NCBI RefSeq assembly: GCF_958299795.1 | Contig: NC_133209.1 | Span: 2,492,501 to 2,556,500, forward strand | DNA length: 64,000 bases | From: Porites lutea | Taxonomy: Eukaryota > Cnidaria > Anthozoa > Scleractinia > Poritidae | Reading direction: 5' to 3' | Shown here: positions 45,401 to 56,681 of the stretch, in pieces | How positions within the stretch are numbered: the stretch's first letter is position 1 | Layout: each line of letters opens with the position of its first letter | Notes under the pieces: generated by a model | Database searches by the model: none | What the model was told of the DNA's origin: nothing | What the model saw: only the letters and a program-made list of their open reading frames with translations | Position numbers and translations under genes: made by a program

Positions 45401-47068
45401 AGTTCCGGCGAAAGATCGCTGAGCCAGTTTTACTCAAGATGTTTTAAAACGCCACGTACGTTTATTATAAAAATAGATGTGCAGATTGTCTTTGATACTG
45501 TCAAACAGCAACTGTTTCACCTTTTTTATAGTGTCTTGTCTTCCCGTTGTTTCGGTCGATAGATCTGTACACTTATAAAATCGTGTAGACCGTACAACGT
45601 AAGGCGTTGAGCCCCAAGATTCTTGAACAATTCCGCATGAAATTCTACACCATTCACGCGTGTTAAAAGTCCAATGCGACCGACTGAAACTCGGTTAACC
45701 TTCAGTCACCCCAAGGATGCCTTTTCTTGTCAGCAATCCGATTTGTTTCAATTTTGTCTGTTGGCAACGCAAAAAACTTAACCTCTATTTACTCAGCGTG
45801 TAACATGCCCATCACTCTACCTGATTTAATCTTTTAAGATTAAAGGCTTGTGGAAGGTAATTAAGCAACAAAGTTTTTCATTGGTAAAAAGCACAATGGT
45901 ATTTAGTACAAGGTCAAGAGAGATGACACCAATATTCATTACAATAATGCAATTATCTGTCAAAACAAAGGGCCATAAGCACTCAGTAAACACTTTATTT
46001 TTTCGAATGGAGATCATGGAGCGTTTATACGCTTCTGTGGTACTTAATGTCATATAAAACTACACAGAACTCTTAGAAACCTGTTCAAACATGCAGAAAA
46101 AGAATAGCAGCTGTGAAAATGGCTTCGAAATAGCTGTTTTACATAGGATTAGAATAGGTTTTCATGTCTGGAGACTGAATAACAATTGTTTTTGTTGCCC
46201 AGAATGCCTTAGGTACTTTAAGCCATGTTCGCTTTTGGTTGTAAAGGAATTTGCGACCAGTTGTCGCGCGTCTAGCCGTCTTGTTGTCGCGGGTAAAATC
46301 CTGTATCGGTTCGGGATTTAATCGAAGATTCCCGTCTGGGCCGCTGTGATCTTGCAGTTAAAGGGTGTGAATTCTGAATGGTTTACTGAAATTATTATAA
46401 CAAAAGAAAAACAATGCCCAACTGTGCGACTGAAAAAAAAAAAATTAATAGGGATTTTTAAATGGCAAAAGTCAAGGATGAAAAACAAAACGACGCTCCG
46501 ACTGCGCTTCGGTCAATATGGGGTCATGTTTAATAATGTTTAATAACGACTTGATAATGACCGAGGCGCGGTCGAAACGTCGCTTTTTGGTCAGAAAGCC
46601 TGGCGCATGCGCAGGAGTAGGGTACTCCCGTCTTGCATTTTTGTCAGGAGCGACTGAACGCCATAGTGGCATGCTGAAAAATAACTTGTTAACAAAATTT
46701 GGGGCGACTAATGTCAACATATATGTTGCGAGATGTTAGCTTGGGGAAGCTGGTTTAAATTTGAAAATTTATTTGGTCTTATTTGAAAATTGTCTCAACA
46801 TTTCTTAAGCTTTCTTTTGTTCTTAATGGCTTTTAAGTCATTTTAAGCCTGTACCACCAGGCAATTTTCCTTGCAAGTTATCTCGCAATTTTTTGCGACA
46901 CATGTTCCAAGAAAAATTGACCAGTCCATATTTTTCTTTAGCGGGTGTTAATTTTTTATTACCATTTTCTTTGTGTCGAGCTTTCTGCCGACACGTTTTC
47001 CAGCGCGTGCTACATGTTTCGTTTAAATGAATCAATAAATAATTTCGACGTATATAATATTGCAACTG
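45401..47068. other. Gap between orphan frames B and C
   Basis: No gene or clear element was recognised. Short overlapping frames on both strands near 45.8-46.7 kb have no support. Confidence 0.5.
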
Positions 47069-47809
47069 TTATTCAAATAATTGTACAATGTATGGTGTGG
47101 TTAACTTTTTCACTACGTGCGGCAAGCCTTTTCCAGCAGTCTCATAATTTCTTCTCATACAGTTTTCCGCCGGTGTGTTTGGAAGCAAACGGTCATCGTA
47201 TAACTTGCGACTTGAGCAAACAATCGGCAAAAAAGGACGCTCTTTGAAGCCGGTTAACATGCGTAGGGAAGTTGAAAATGAATAAGTACAGTAATTTTGG
47301 ATTCGCGAGGATTCTTTCTGAAAATTACACAAAAGTGCTCCGTTCGTTGTTAATTTAGGACAGTTTTCAAGAGAATGTAGTTTTCTGTTTTTGTCTGGCT
47401 TTTTGATGTGTAAAGAACCTGGCGTAAACACAGAGAGTTTCACGTTTTGTTTGCATCCGCTTGTACAATCCTTTTCTTCCTCTTCCGACTGTTTCAACAC
47501 ATTCAACTTTTCATTCTGTCGTTTTTGAAAGGCTTCAACGACTTTTGCTATGCTTTGTGATTTTGTCCTTCCTTTGGGATCATTGTTTTGTCTACTTGTG
47601 TCGGTTCGTTTCTTACTCTGAAGTGCCAAGTTTTCTTTTACCCTCGAGTCTTTCAGTTCACTTATATTCCCAGTTTCTTTATCATATTCTTTCCAATATT
47701 CCAGCGGCCGTGAAAACTTAACTTTTCTGCTCCGTTTACCAACACCTGTTTGGTTGCTTTCTTCCTCCCCATATCGGCTTACATTCTCTGAAACTCGAAT
47801 GTCTTCCAT
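47069..47809 (-). CDS. Orphan basic protein C, intronless
   Basis: Not recognised. A 246-codon frame from ATG (47807-47809). The N-terminal half is Lys/Glu/Ser-rich and probably disordered. The middle has a likely helix (SIAKVVEAFQKRQNEKLNVL). The C-terminal half has more Cys (nine in all) and the Leu-Pro motifs PFLPIV and RLLPN seen in frame B. It is the third of the minus-strand intronless frames at 42-48 kb. No signal peptide or membrane segment. Relatedness of the three frames rests only on composition, lack of introns and short motifs. Confidence 0.6.
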   Translation of the reverse strand: MEDIRVSENVSRYGEEESNQTGVGKRSRKVKFSRPLEYWKEYDKETGNISELKDSRVKENLALQSKKRTDTSRQNNDPKGRTKSQSIAKVVEAFQKRQNEKLNVLKQSEEEEKDCTSGCKQNVKLSVFTPGSLHIKKPDKNRKLHSLENCPKLTTNGALLCNFQKESSRIQNYCTYSFSTSLRMLTGFKERPFLPIVCSSRKLYDDRLLPNTPAENCMRRNYETAGKGLPHVVKKLTTPYIVQLFE

Positions 47810-49126
47810 ATTTCTCAGTCGGAATAAAGCCTCTGTTGAAATTAATCATCGACTTTAATTTAAGTCGAAAGCCGGCTGTTTTTCCCGAAATGAGACCCTC
47901 GTTTGTTTAAACGAGAATTTTGCCCGTTGACGTTTTTGGGTTTACAAACTTGAAGTTTCCTGTCAGTAGGCGACAAGTGTTTTGATATAATGACCATTCG
48001 TTTATAAAAAACAAAATGATCTTAAAGCTGGAAAAAACGAAGACAGTAGTCTTTGAATACAGTCAGGCTCGTTTGAAAACACCCTTCAGGTGGAACATGT
48101 ATAAGTTGGTGTGAAGCGGAACCGAAACAATTTCCATGAAGATCACAGCGGTTATGTATGAATCCTAAAAACGCTGAAACTCGCTAAAAAGTCAAGAATC
48201 TTTTGTGATATTCATGTTCCTATTAATCTTTTCTAAGTAATTCCGCACGACATTACCTTCATTTACAAGTTAAGTCGAAAAGCCAACTTCGTTTAAAATA
48301 ATAAAACTGTTTCAAACGCAACGCTACATAAGTAAATATTTGCACAAAACTGTTGAATCACTTTGAATTTTTTTTATAATTATATTTTGTTATTCACGCA
48401 GTTTTAAGGATTGTAGTAAGAAGTTAAGTTGAAAAAGGAATTATAGTCTCGAGGTATTTAAGGCAATGAGTAACCACAAAAACGTCTCCAGCACTGGTAA
48501 CTCATAGCCAAGCCCTGTATGAACCCCGGTGGCTTATAAATGACATGTGATAGACAGTGACTTGTTTTAAATTAAAAATTACCCCCCAATTTACACATTT
48601 GAAATCTTTTAATTTCTTCAAATCCAGCGTAAAACTGTTTATAATTCACGGAGATTTTCAGATTAAAAATAATTAGTTGGTATACTAGAAAGATAGTTCG
48701 AAAACAAGGAAACTTCCAAAGCTAATTTTTTCGACTTTGTTTATCGCTTCATCGTTGACTTGAATAATGATGAATACTGTTCCTAGAGCAAATTTCAAAA
48801 TCCTGTCCCTTAGTATAACAAAGATCTCACACTTAACGAAATTATTGAATCCTTGTATGCCGACGACAACACTACCAACAAAGCAAAATTCAGTTGGAGA
48901 TTACATGATGTGATTGTTCATTATGATTAAATCAATCTCGACCCCCACGCCTTTGACTCCGCGCGCGTGCGTTGTCATGCGCAATAGAGAAAGGCTGATT
49001 AGTTCAGTGATAAGCAATTTTACTTCATTAAGCATGCGCACACCATTAATTTGTAAGTGATATTTCGCAGTTAAATTACAGAATATCGTAACACTGCAAA
49101 CTTTCTGTTTTTCAATGTTTTCAACG
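47810..49126. other. Intergenic DNA, nothing recognised
   Basis: AT-rich. It would hold the promoter of orphan C and the 3' flank of the COMTD1-like gene. No repeats with clear ends and no supported frame. Confidence 0.5.
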
Positions 49127-52100
49127 TTACAGTTTTGTTGCAATTGTAAGGCCTGAACCGATGGGTAGGATGTTTACAGTAACTCGTGGATCGTTAGCGA
49201 TCTTTTTGTTCAAAGCATGAATATGGACAGCCACTCTCTCATATATTGACCTGAGATGATATTGGTACAACTCAATAGAGTCTCGCTGATAGTTAAGTGG
49301 CTCCACTTCCCATGTCCTGCCATCTCTGCTGATCTTCGGGTCGCAAACGAATCCTTCCCACAACGTCTGTGGATGGAAGAAGAACAGATTTGTGGGAAAC
49401 CGGTCGTTTCGATACGAACTCAAGCAGTGAAATTGCACAAAAATTTCGATCACTTCAAGTTAAGTGTGCAATTGAACAAAAAAAAACATTTTGGGTAAAT
49501 ATTCTTCGTTCTTAAGCCAAGTACGTGAAACTATTTTCACCTCGAAGAAATTAACATGTATCGAAACGACCAGTAACCAATTTGTCAATATTCGTCACTT
49601 AAGAACCGAGAAGGAAACTGGGTCGAGTTAACTTTCGCAAAGACTTCTGGGACTGTTACCAAGGACAGGGGAAAAAAATTGGCCAATAGGGACTTGAAGA
49701 TTTAACAATGCGACGGCAACGAGAACGTGCAAAAAGCAACAATAGGCTTAATAATTAAAACAACAACTTTGCACGTGTATCACGCTTTTTCGTACATTTC
49801 TTTGCCGTTTTTGCACGAGTGCCACGTGAAAATGCCTAATTTCGTGTTTTATGGAGAACGTTAACAAGCAACGGGGTCCATCTTTTACCGTCCCCCAAAC
49901 ATAGACCCTTGAATTGAGGTTGGTGCAAAAAAAAGCAAGAGTGAAAGCAAACGTAATATGTCTTTACTTAACAGCACATGTTATTTTTGCTTTGTAAAAA
50001 TTATTAAGTAACTCTTACGTCATCTAGTAGAATCAGCCCTCCTTTGCGCACAAGCTCCATGCATTTGTCGTAATAAATTGGATAGTTCCACTTATCTGCG
50101 TCAATGTATACCATGTCGAAAGTTTCTTGCTCGCCGTTGGCGATCAGTTCATCTTAAGAAAACAAGACGGAATCAATATAAGATACCACATGATAAATTC
50201 CTTATTCTCGTACATTTTCCCTGACCCGCGGTAAAATGGACGTAGAGGGTTAGGATTTGTTTTGTTTTAGCACATTTTTAGACATAACTGAAAAGGAGAA
50301 AATGGCCCTTAAGGTTATAAACTTAGGCTTACCAAGTGCTTGGGCCGCATTTTTCACTATAGATCTTATCTTATGACTTACACCAGCCTAGGAAAAAAAA
50401 TAATAAACAAATACTCCGGCGTCAACAACGTTAGATAACTATTTTGTTAGTAGTCAATATAAAAAATATTGACAAGTTAACAAAACAGAGGTTTAAACCA
50501 TTGCGAAACAATAGAGGGGGAGCGAGGGTGGCGCAGTGATGAGAGCACTCGCCTCCCGCCGACTGATTTGGCCCAGGTTCATGTCCCGTCGCCGACGCCA
50601 TATATAGGTTGAGTTTGTCATTGGTTCTCTCCCTTGCTCATGGAGGTTTTTCTCCGGGCACTCCGGTTTTCCCCTGTCCTCAAAAACCCTTCCAAATTCC
50701 AATCCGATCTGTAACGCACGGACAAGTTTAAACGAGTGGCTACGCATGCTCCATGGTACACGTCATTCACTGAGCCACAATAGGTCTTCTCAGGCTACCT
50801 TTTCCCAGATTGGGTGGCCTGTGGCAACCCAGTCATCTTTGAAGTCTATTGTCGCAATCTCTCCATCATCTGGTAAAACAAGAGCGATGCTAAGCGCTGT
50901 TGTGCCCGCGAATGTTCCTGGAAAACAGAAAATGCATTTACTTGTTTAGATTCCTTGACACTATATATTACAACGCAACGAAACTTATCATGTTCAAGCA
51001 AACTTCATCAATTAAGGAATGTTTTCGCTGTAATGTGGATTATGAAAATTTTTTGTCATCAACCGCCAGAAATTAGCAAAGTAAAGCAACCACTAAACGA
51101 GAGTGGATTTTCCTTTAAACACTTCTAAGTAGACTTTTCCCGACCTCTTCTAACTTTTAAGACACATTTGGGTGAATCCTCAACGTTAAAAGTCATACAA
51201 AAATAAAGATACTTTCGTAGAGGCCACCATTTGGCAATGTTGGCCCTAGGGGGAGGGCCCGGGCTCGTGCGGAACGTTCAAATCATGTATCGTTTTTAAG
51301 TACTTGACTTTAATTTGCTAGTAAAATTGTGAATTATCGCATCGTAGAACATTCATCTGCCGGTAGCTAAAAATGAAACTTCAGGACATTTTGCTTCTTA
51401 ACCATAAAATATGTCATTAAATTATGAGTTTCTTCAAAGTTTTACGCGATAAGTTTTACTCACAACACATGAAAGGTTGGAAACAGTCTGAACCTATGAA
51501 AAGTTTGGCCCCGTGTGAATCAACATTATTTTTATACAAATGGATATTAGTTCATTAATACTTATAATTGTTGCACCTTACCTACTTCAAGTACCTTTTT
51601 TGCCCCAATTGCTTTTGCCAGTTGAGTTATAAAGCTAGTTTGGTCTGCTTCTGTAGCCTTTGGGGAAAATTCCTTAAGTTTCTCGCTAATCACCTTCGAA
51701 ACATAACAAAATTGGTCAACCATTTTTTCGCTCCACGGACAATTCTTAACCATTTACCTTTTTTGCTCTCTCTTATTGCGAGGGGGTGGCGGGGGTGGGA
51801 CTGAGGGCTGCGGGCAGAGTGGGTGGGAGAGAGTTTTAACAAAAGGCGCAATGTTTACAGCAAGGCTTTTGGCGCGGCAGCCCTATGGAATCCGGTATCC
51901 AAAAAGGAATGCGGATTCCGTGTTTTAGGGCTTCTTCGATATAGCTTCACCGAAATTTATATTGCAAATCAACAAACAAGAATAAATTTTGATATGACGA
52001 AGGACTACTTTGGCGAATGATTCATTGTAGGTTAATGTAACTTTACTTTGTCTAGATGCGCTTTCCGTTGCAGCCCGTCTTGGGAAGTCTTCTTTACAAT

Positions 52101-54723
52101 TTGTACGCAAGCTTCTGTTTGGCAACATGGCAACGACGTTTTGGGCAAAATGTTTTTTCCTTTTAACCATTGGAAACTCCATTCTTCTTTTTGTAGCAAT
52201 AAATTTGTATGATATTGGAGGACTTAAGCTCATAAGGAGGATGAAAAACTGCTCACAACCACCGACAAATGACCACTTTATGATGGAAGACAGAATCAAC
52301 ATGAATGCAAGGAAACCAGTAACTCTGGAAGCGGGTACAAGGATAGTTGTGCTTGTTTATACTGTGTTTTTCGGGCGACGAAAATGGATAGGTGGTCGTG
52401 ATCGTTGTGGATTTGAAACCAAGTTTTCATTTACCGCAAAGAAATGTCTCTCGGGTGATTTCGAACTGACCTACGACAAACATCGATTTCAGGAAAGCGA
52501 CTTAGTCGTGTTCCACGCTAGAAACATGCCTGGTGTAGGTCATCTGAGAAAGCTTCTGAAAAGGAGGCCCACTTCACAACGTTGGGTTTACGCTTCGTGG
52601 GAAAGTCCAGATGCTACACCGAATCCTGCTCCATTCAACGGGCTATTTAACTTAACGTGGACTTACCGAAGCGACTCAGATTTCTTGTCGCCATATGGAA
52701 GTTACGAGGAATTGAGCGACGAAGAAAGAATAGATAAAATGAAATATATACCGGACTACTCCCAAGGAAAAACTGAACTTGTGGCCTGGATGGTTAGCCA
52801 TTGTAGCGCTCAACCTCGAATGACTTTTGTCCAAGAGCTGAATGAACACATCAAAGTTGATGTATTTGGAAAATGTTCTAAACATTTTGGAGAAAAGAAA
52901 AGATGTCCAACTCCACCAACCGATTGCCTGAAAAAGTTTAAGTTTTATTTGTCCTTCGAGAACGCCTTATGCGAGGACTACATCACTGAAAAGTATTGGG
53001 GAAGGCTTGGTAAGTATTTTTTCTTTTTTTTTCTTTTTTCGCCTTTTTGATTGCATGACAACTATAACATGCCATGCCACTGATTGATGATCCCAGAGGA
53101 TTTCCTTTTTCCTTTCTCCTCAAAAGAGCGCGAGCTGCAAAGTGGCAAGAGAGACATATGACCATCCTACAAAGAAGCTTAATTATCGAAGGAACACGGG
53201 GTTAATTAATTTGTCGGAAATCGCGCCGTCCCCGGATCGCCTAAGCGCAGTGGAAGCCTATTCACTTTGTCGGGTTGGTGTCCGCAGTTGCTTAACAACA
53301 AAACCGCGATGGAAGGCGACTGTGGACCGCGGACTAAGTAGAAAACACGTACTACAGACTGAATTTTAAAGAAAAATAAGAAAAAAAAGATTGCGCTCTA
53401 GCATTCAAGCCTCCCACACAAACGAACATTCTTTTGGGTCGTTACGAAATCTCTTCTACCCAACGTACGTGGGGAAGAAACCTAGAGTTCATGCCGCTAC
53501 TCAAAACAGATTAAAACAGTAAGAGAGTTCAATTTAAAGTTTAAAACAATTATAAAAAATGAAATGAGAAATTGAGAAATTTACAGGCAACAAAACCCTG
53601 TCGGCTGACTGTTTGCATGAATACACTGGTAAATGTAACAGGAATTTAATTTTAAAAAGTAGAATTATTACGAGCTGTTTGAGGGATAACTGTTTTGAGA
53701 GCGATCTCTTTCTTTTTTCATGTCTTTCAGGTGAAGACATAAATGTAGTTCCAGTTGTGATGGGAGGGGCTAATTACGCCAAGCTGGTTATTCCTGGGTC
53801 TTATATCAATGTTATGGACTTCAAAACTGTTAAACAACTGGCAGACTACCTTCATTACCTGGATAAAAATAACACGGCTTATAATGAATATTTTAAATGG
53901 AGAGTAAAATACAAGGTGTTTCGTAACAACCTTGACTTAACACTGTGTCAAATATGTAAATGGTATGTTTCAAAATCTCCGCTCGAACCCAAAGTTTATG
54001 ATGACCTGGTAACACATTGGGTAGGAAAGGGACGATGTCATGAGAAAAATCATCTTATCACAAATATGTGGAAAAAATAATACTTCCTACCTAATTCAAA
54101 TTGCACCTGTTGGATATGAGTTCAGAACTGGTCATATAAGATAGTGCATATAATACTACAACATGGTAGCTTCATGTCTACTAGGGTTTTGTTTCTAATT
54201 ATCTGAGTAGACTGCCTGTGAACTAGCTCGTGAACTAGCTGGAAAGCTTAGTGCTCTTCCACTGTAGAAGAATCTTAACCTTTAAATACGTTATAATAAT
54301 TTATGCGTTAGTGTCGTCTCATTAAAAGTTCGACGTTTGAAACGAAGTCACTCGACAGCCCTTAAATATGGAATCCGGATTTTCGTACACTGAATAACTT
54401 TGTACATTAGCGGCCGCTTATGCGGTCACGCAACAGTGGACAAGGTCAACACAAAAAAGAGGAGCCAATCATAAGAGAAAATACTGCATGAAATCTTTAC
54501 TTACCTTTCTCAGTTCGGTAACTAAGTAGTGCTCTGGCGATGAATATTTAGCAACGTAATCTAGGAACGTTTTTAACCCGTCAGTCTTCTTGAATTCTCG
54601 GCCCGGTCTTTGAATATAATCATCGGCATACCTTCGCGATCCGTGAAATTTACCCACCAAATACCCAAGAGCAAGCGATGAGCACACAGCAGCACCAACA
54701 AGGGCCAGCTCCCGACAGCTCAT
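49127..54723 (-). CDS. COMTD1: COMTD1-like O-methyltransferase (membrane-anchored)
   Basis: SAM-dependent O-methyltransferase of the caffeoyl-CoA/catechol type. Six coding exons on the minus strand: 54505-54723, 51582-51693, 50799-50917, 50333-50387, 50019-50152, 49127-49366; phases fit and give 292 residues (human COMTD1 is 262). Residues 5-25 (ELALVGAAVCSSLALGYLVG) form an N-terminal membrane anchor, as in COMTD1. The SAM site is KKVLEVGTFAGTTALSIAL. The metal and substrate site is YIDADKWNYPIYYDKC, then GGLILLDDTLW with the paired Asp typical of the divalent-cation class. The end PIGSGLTIATKL matches COMTD1 (LPLGDGLTLAFKI). The left edge of exon 2 is the least sure; the acceptor is TTCGAAG. 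The first intron (51694-54504) encloses a complete gene on the other strand. Confidence 0.9.
49690..49877. repeat. Truncated relative of the 41.4-kb MITE
   Basis: Shares CAACTTTGCACGTGTATCACG, TTTCGTACATTTCTTTGCCG and TGCCTAATTTCGTGTTTTATGG with the interior of 41428-41764, but lacks its right end. It lies in the last COMTD1-like intron. Confidence 0.6.
50516..50726 (+). repeat. tRNA-derived SINE, family A, copy 2
   Basis: A box GCAGTGATGAGAGCACTCG, B box AGGTTCATGTCC, then GGTTGAGTTTGTCATTGG and TTCTCTCCCTTGCTC, ending GCACGGACA: the same head, body and end as 30262-30465. It lies in a COMTD1-like intron, opposite to the gene's direction. Confidence 0.85.
52127..54080 (+). CDS. Alpha-1,3-fucosyltransferase (GT10 family)
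   Basis: Golgi type II membrane enzyme that moves fucose from GDP-fucose to GlcNAc on glycans. Two coding exons, 52127-53009 and 53731-54080, GT-AG in phase, 410 residues. A short cytoplasmic tail and a membrane anchor (FFLLTIGNSILLFVAINLY, about 10-28) are followed by the GT10 catalytic domain: VVFHARNMP, RWVYASWESP, FNLTWTYRSDSDFLSPYG (the acceptor motif) and KFKFYLSFENALCEDYITEK (the donor motif), with VVPVVMGGANYAKLVIPGSY continuing across the exon join. The C-terminal end has Cys pairs usual in the family. All motifs are intact. The gene sits whole inside intron 1 of the minus-strand COMTD1-like gene. Which vertebrate FUT it matches best cannot be told by eye. Confidence 0.94.
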
Positions 54724-54860
54724 TTTCGTATTTGTTCGTCAACAGGTAAGTAACTACCCCTACCACCGAAACGCGACAAACACCTCTTGTGCGTGCGGCT
54801 GGCTGCAGGCTACCCGTCTTCGCCTGGTTTCCGCTCAGGGACACCCCAAAATTGTGTCAC

Positions 54861-55035
54861 AATAGACCATTTGCATGATGGCGTCATTTTACTACTATGA
54901 CCACGATCCTTCAGGGTTTTGCTTTCTTGTGCAAATATTTGAACCTCACTGGGGCTACCAAATTTAAATATAAAAGTAAACCCAAAAGAATTCTGGTCGT
55001 AGTAGTAAAATGATGCCATCGTGCAAATGGCCTAT
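54861..55035. mobile_element. MITE, 175 bp, about 43-bp TIRs
   Basis: Left AATAGACCATTTGCATGATG, then GCGTCATTTTACTACTATGAC. The right end, reversed, reads AATAGGCCATTTGCACGATG, then GCATCATTTTACTACTACGAC. About 90 percent of TIR positions agree, so the element is fairly young. TA at both edges may be the target duplication. It ends next to the telomere-like array. Confidence 0.85.
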
Positions 55036-55036
55036 T

Positions 55037-55102
55037 ACAATTCTAACCCTAATCGTAACCCCTAATCCTAACCCCTAACCCTAACCACTAACCCTAAAAC
55101 CA
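55037..55102. repeat. Degenerate interstitial telomere-like repeat (CCCTAA)n
   Basis: About ten units of CCCTAA with C and T variants (CCCTAATCGTAACCCCTAAT, CTAACCCTAACCACTAACCC). Cnidarian telomeres are TTAGGG. The array abuts the MITE at 54861-55035. Confidence 0.8.
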
Positions 55103-55421
55103 TTTTTTTAAAACGTAAGAAAGGCCATGTTCACTGCGGAAAGGGGTCACAGAGTGGATGTGGGAACACGTCACTCAGTCCTTGGAAATTCTGGAATGGA
55201 ATAGATGAATCTCAAAGAGTAGACTGCGAGCAGTCTCTCTTTTTCGTCAGATTTAGTGAGAGCAGTGCACGCGCGCGGGAGGGGCAAAGCCGCGAGACGC
55301 GCGAAACGAGGGCAGCAGTAGATTATCCGAGCGGGAGCCTTTGCAGAGGAGAGAGTGCTGTTGACGTACTTAGTAGCCTGGCCTTTCTTCCTTACTCCTG
55401 TTGCTAGGTGATAAACTAATA

Positions 55422-55655
55422 GAGTGTTTTCACTCATGTGGCCAGCATCTATGCAAATTTCTTGGAACAAAAGAAAGCGTTTGCATAAGAAAAGAGTTCA
55501 ACTCCCAGCATAAAAGAGTTCTCCCAGCATAAAAGAGTTCAACTCCCAGCATAAGAAAAGAGTTCAACTCTCAACTTGTTGGGACAACAACATGGCCGCC
55601 GTTTCATTGTTTTGGGACACCAATATGGCCGCCGTGACGTCATGTGAAAACACTC
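55422..55655. mobile_element. MITE with GAGTGTTTTCAC ends and TA duplication
   Basis: GAGTGTTTTCACTCATGTG at the left is mirrored by CATGTGAAAACACTC at the right, each flanked by TA. Inside is a tandem array (55482-55573) of CCCAGCATAAAAGAGTTCAA-type units, and two words ATGGCCGCCGT. It is non-coding. Confidence 0.8.
55482..55573. repeat. Tandem array inside the GAGTGTTTTCAC MITE
   Basis: Four units of about 19-23 bases: AAGAGTTCAACTCCCAGCAT, a shorter AAGAGTTCTCCCAGCAT, and two more, the last reading AAGAGTTCAACTCTCAAC. Confidence 0.75.
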
Positions 55656-55666
55656 TATAAATCTGA

Positions 55667-55796
55667 TAGAGCGGTTTTCACTTGACTGTCGAAAGGGATT
55701 GGTTTTGGTTTTGGTTTTGGTTTTACTACGCCCTTTGGTTGGCTAGTGTATTTACTTTGGTTTTGGTTTTACGACAGTCAAGTGAAAACCGCTCTA
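55667..55796. mobile_element. Foldback MITE with GGTTTT array
   Basis: TAGAGCGGTTTTCACTTGAC and TGTCG at the left are mirrored exactly by CGACA and GTCAAGTGAAAACCGCTCTA at the right. ATCTGA stands on both outer sides and is probably the target duplication. The interior is (GGTTTT)n on both sides of CTACGCCCTTTGG. The TIRs are identical, which suggests recent movement. Confidence 0.85.
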
Positions 55797-56681
55797 ATCT
55801 GATGTCATAACACTGCAGAGTTACCCATACAAATTCGACTGTTTTAACGGCATTGATGTTTTAAAGAAAGTAATGAGAACTGCCTATTCAGTGTGCTTCA
55901 ATGTTTCTTCAGAACGGATGTAGAACGTGAAAATTAGCATCAAAATTAATTTACCCAATAAACCTGCTAGTTGAGTTAAGACTTTTGGAATTAAATAAGA
56001 TTTCCTAAGTAGTCCTTTTGTGTAAATAACTGAAGCAAGAAAACGACCGATTGCTTTTTGCCGACACTGGTTTATTATGCAAATGACAGAAGTATTTCAC
56101 TCTCCTGACATTTTTTAACAAGAACTTAACAAACACGGCACTACACTAACCAATGTAATATTTTGTAGACAAAGAGCTTAACGCTCGGTTGCCATGCGTT
56201 TTTAATCTGCTGTGTTCAACATGTTAGCGGTTCGCAATTAAGCGACAAACGAAACGGAAAACTTTTCTGAATGTGGTAAAAGACAAGTCAGTGGAAGACC
56301 AACAAAGACTTTTTTCTCAATTTACTGATTCGCTGGGATTCAAATAGGTTGATTTAGAAGAAGGATTATTTATTTACCATAATCATGATACGTCGAGACA
56401 CTGGACGTCGCTGATCTGAAATGTCTTACGTTCAAAATCGTGGTACAACAATCAGCGAATTGCATGTTCTTTCAAAATTGTACGTGGATGACAAAAGGCT
56501 TAGTGCCCGCAAAGTAATGCTAATTTGCGCCTTACATCTTTTGTTCTAAAGTTTTGACCCGTGGAAGTACAGTTTACGAATGTCTAAGCTAAACATACAG
56601 TTGTTCAGTTGTTGGGGATGAATTGTTAAGCCAGTGTGCTGATATTACTGAATGGTCGATATGGTGCTTTGATTACCCAAA

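Larger units (their letters stand above)
54724..56681. other. Repeat-rich gap between COMTD1-like and orphan D
   Basis: Three foldback/TIR elements in a row (54861-55035, 55422-55655, 55667-55796) and a telomere-like array. 55.8-56.6 kb is AT-rich and without a recognised feature; it must hold the promoter of orphan D. The minus-strand frame 55171-55470 is a repeat by-product. Confidence 0.6.

Noticed and set aside
46260-46340. Possible tRNA-like stretch (GGTTCGGGATTTAATC)
   Set aside because: It resembles a B box but no A box or acceptor stem could be drawn.
52676-52885. Minus-strand frame inside the fucosyltransferase exon
   Set aside because: It is the shadow of a well-supported coding exon.
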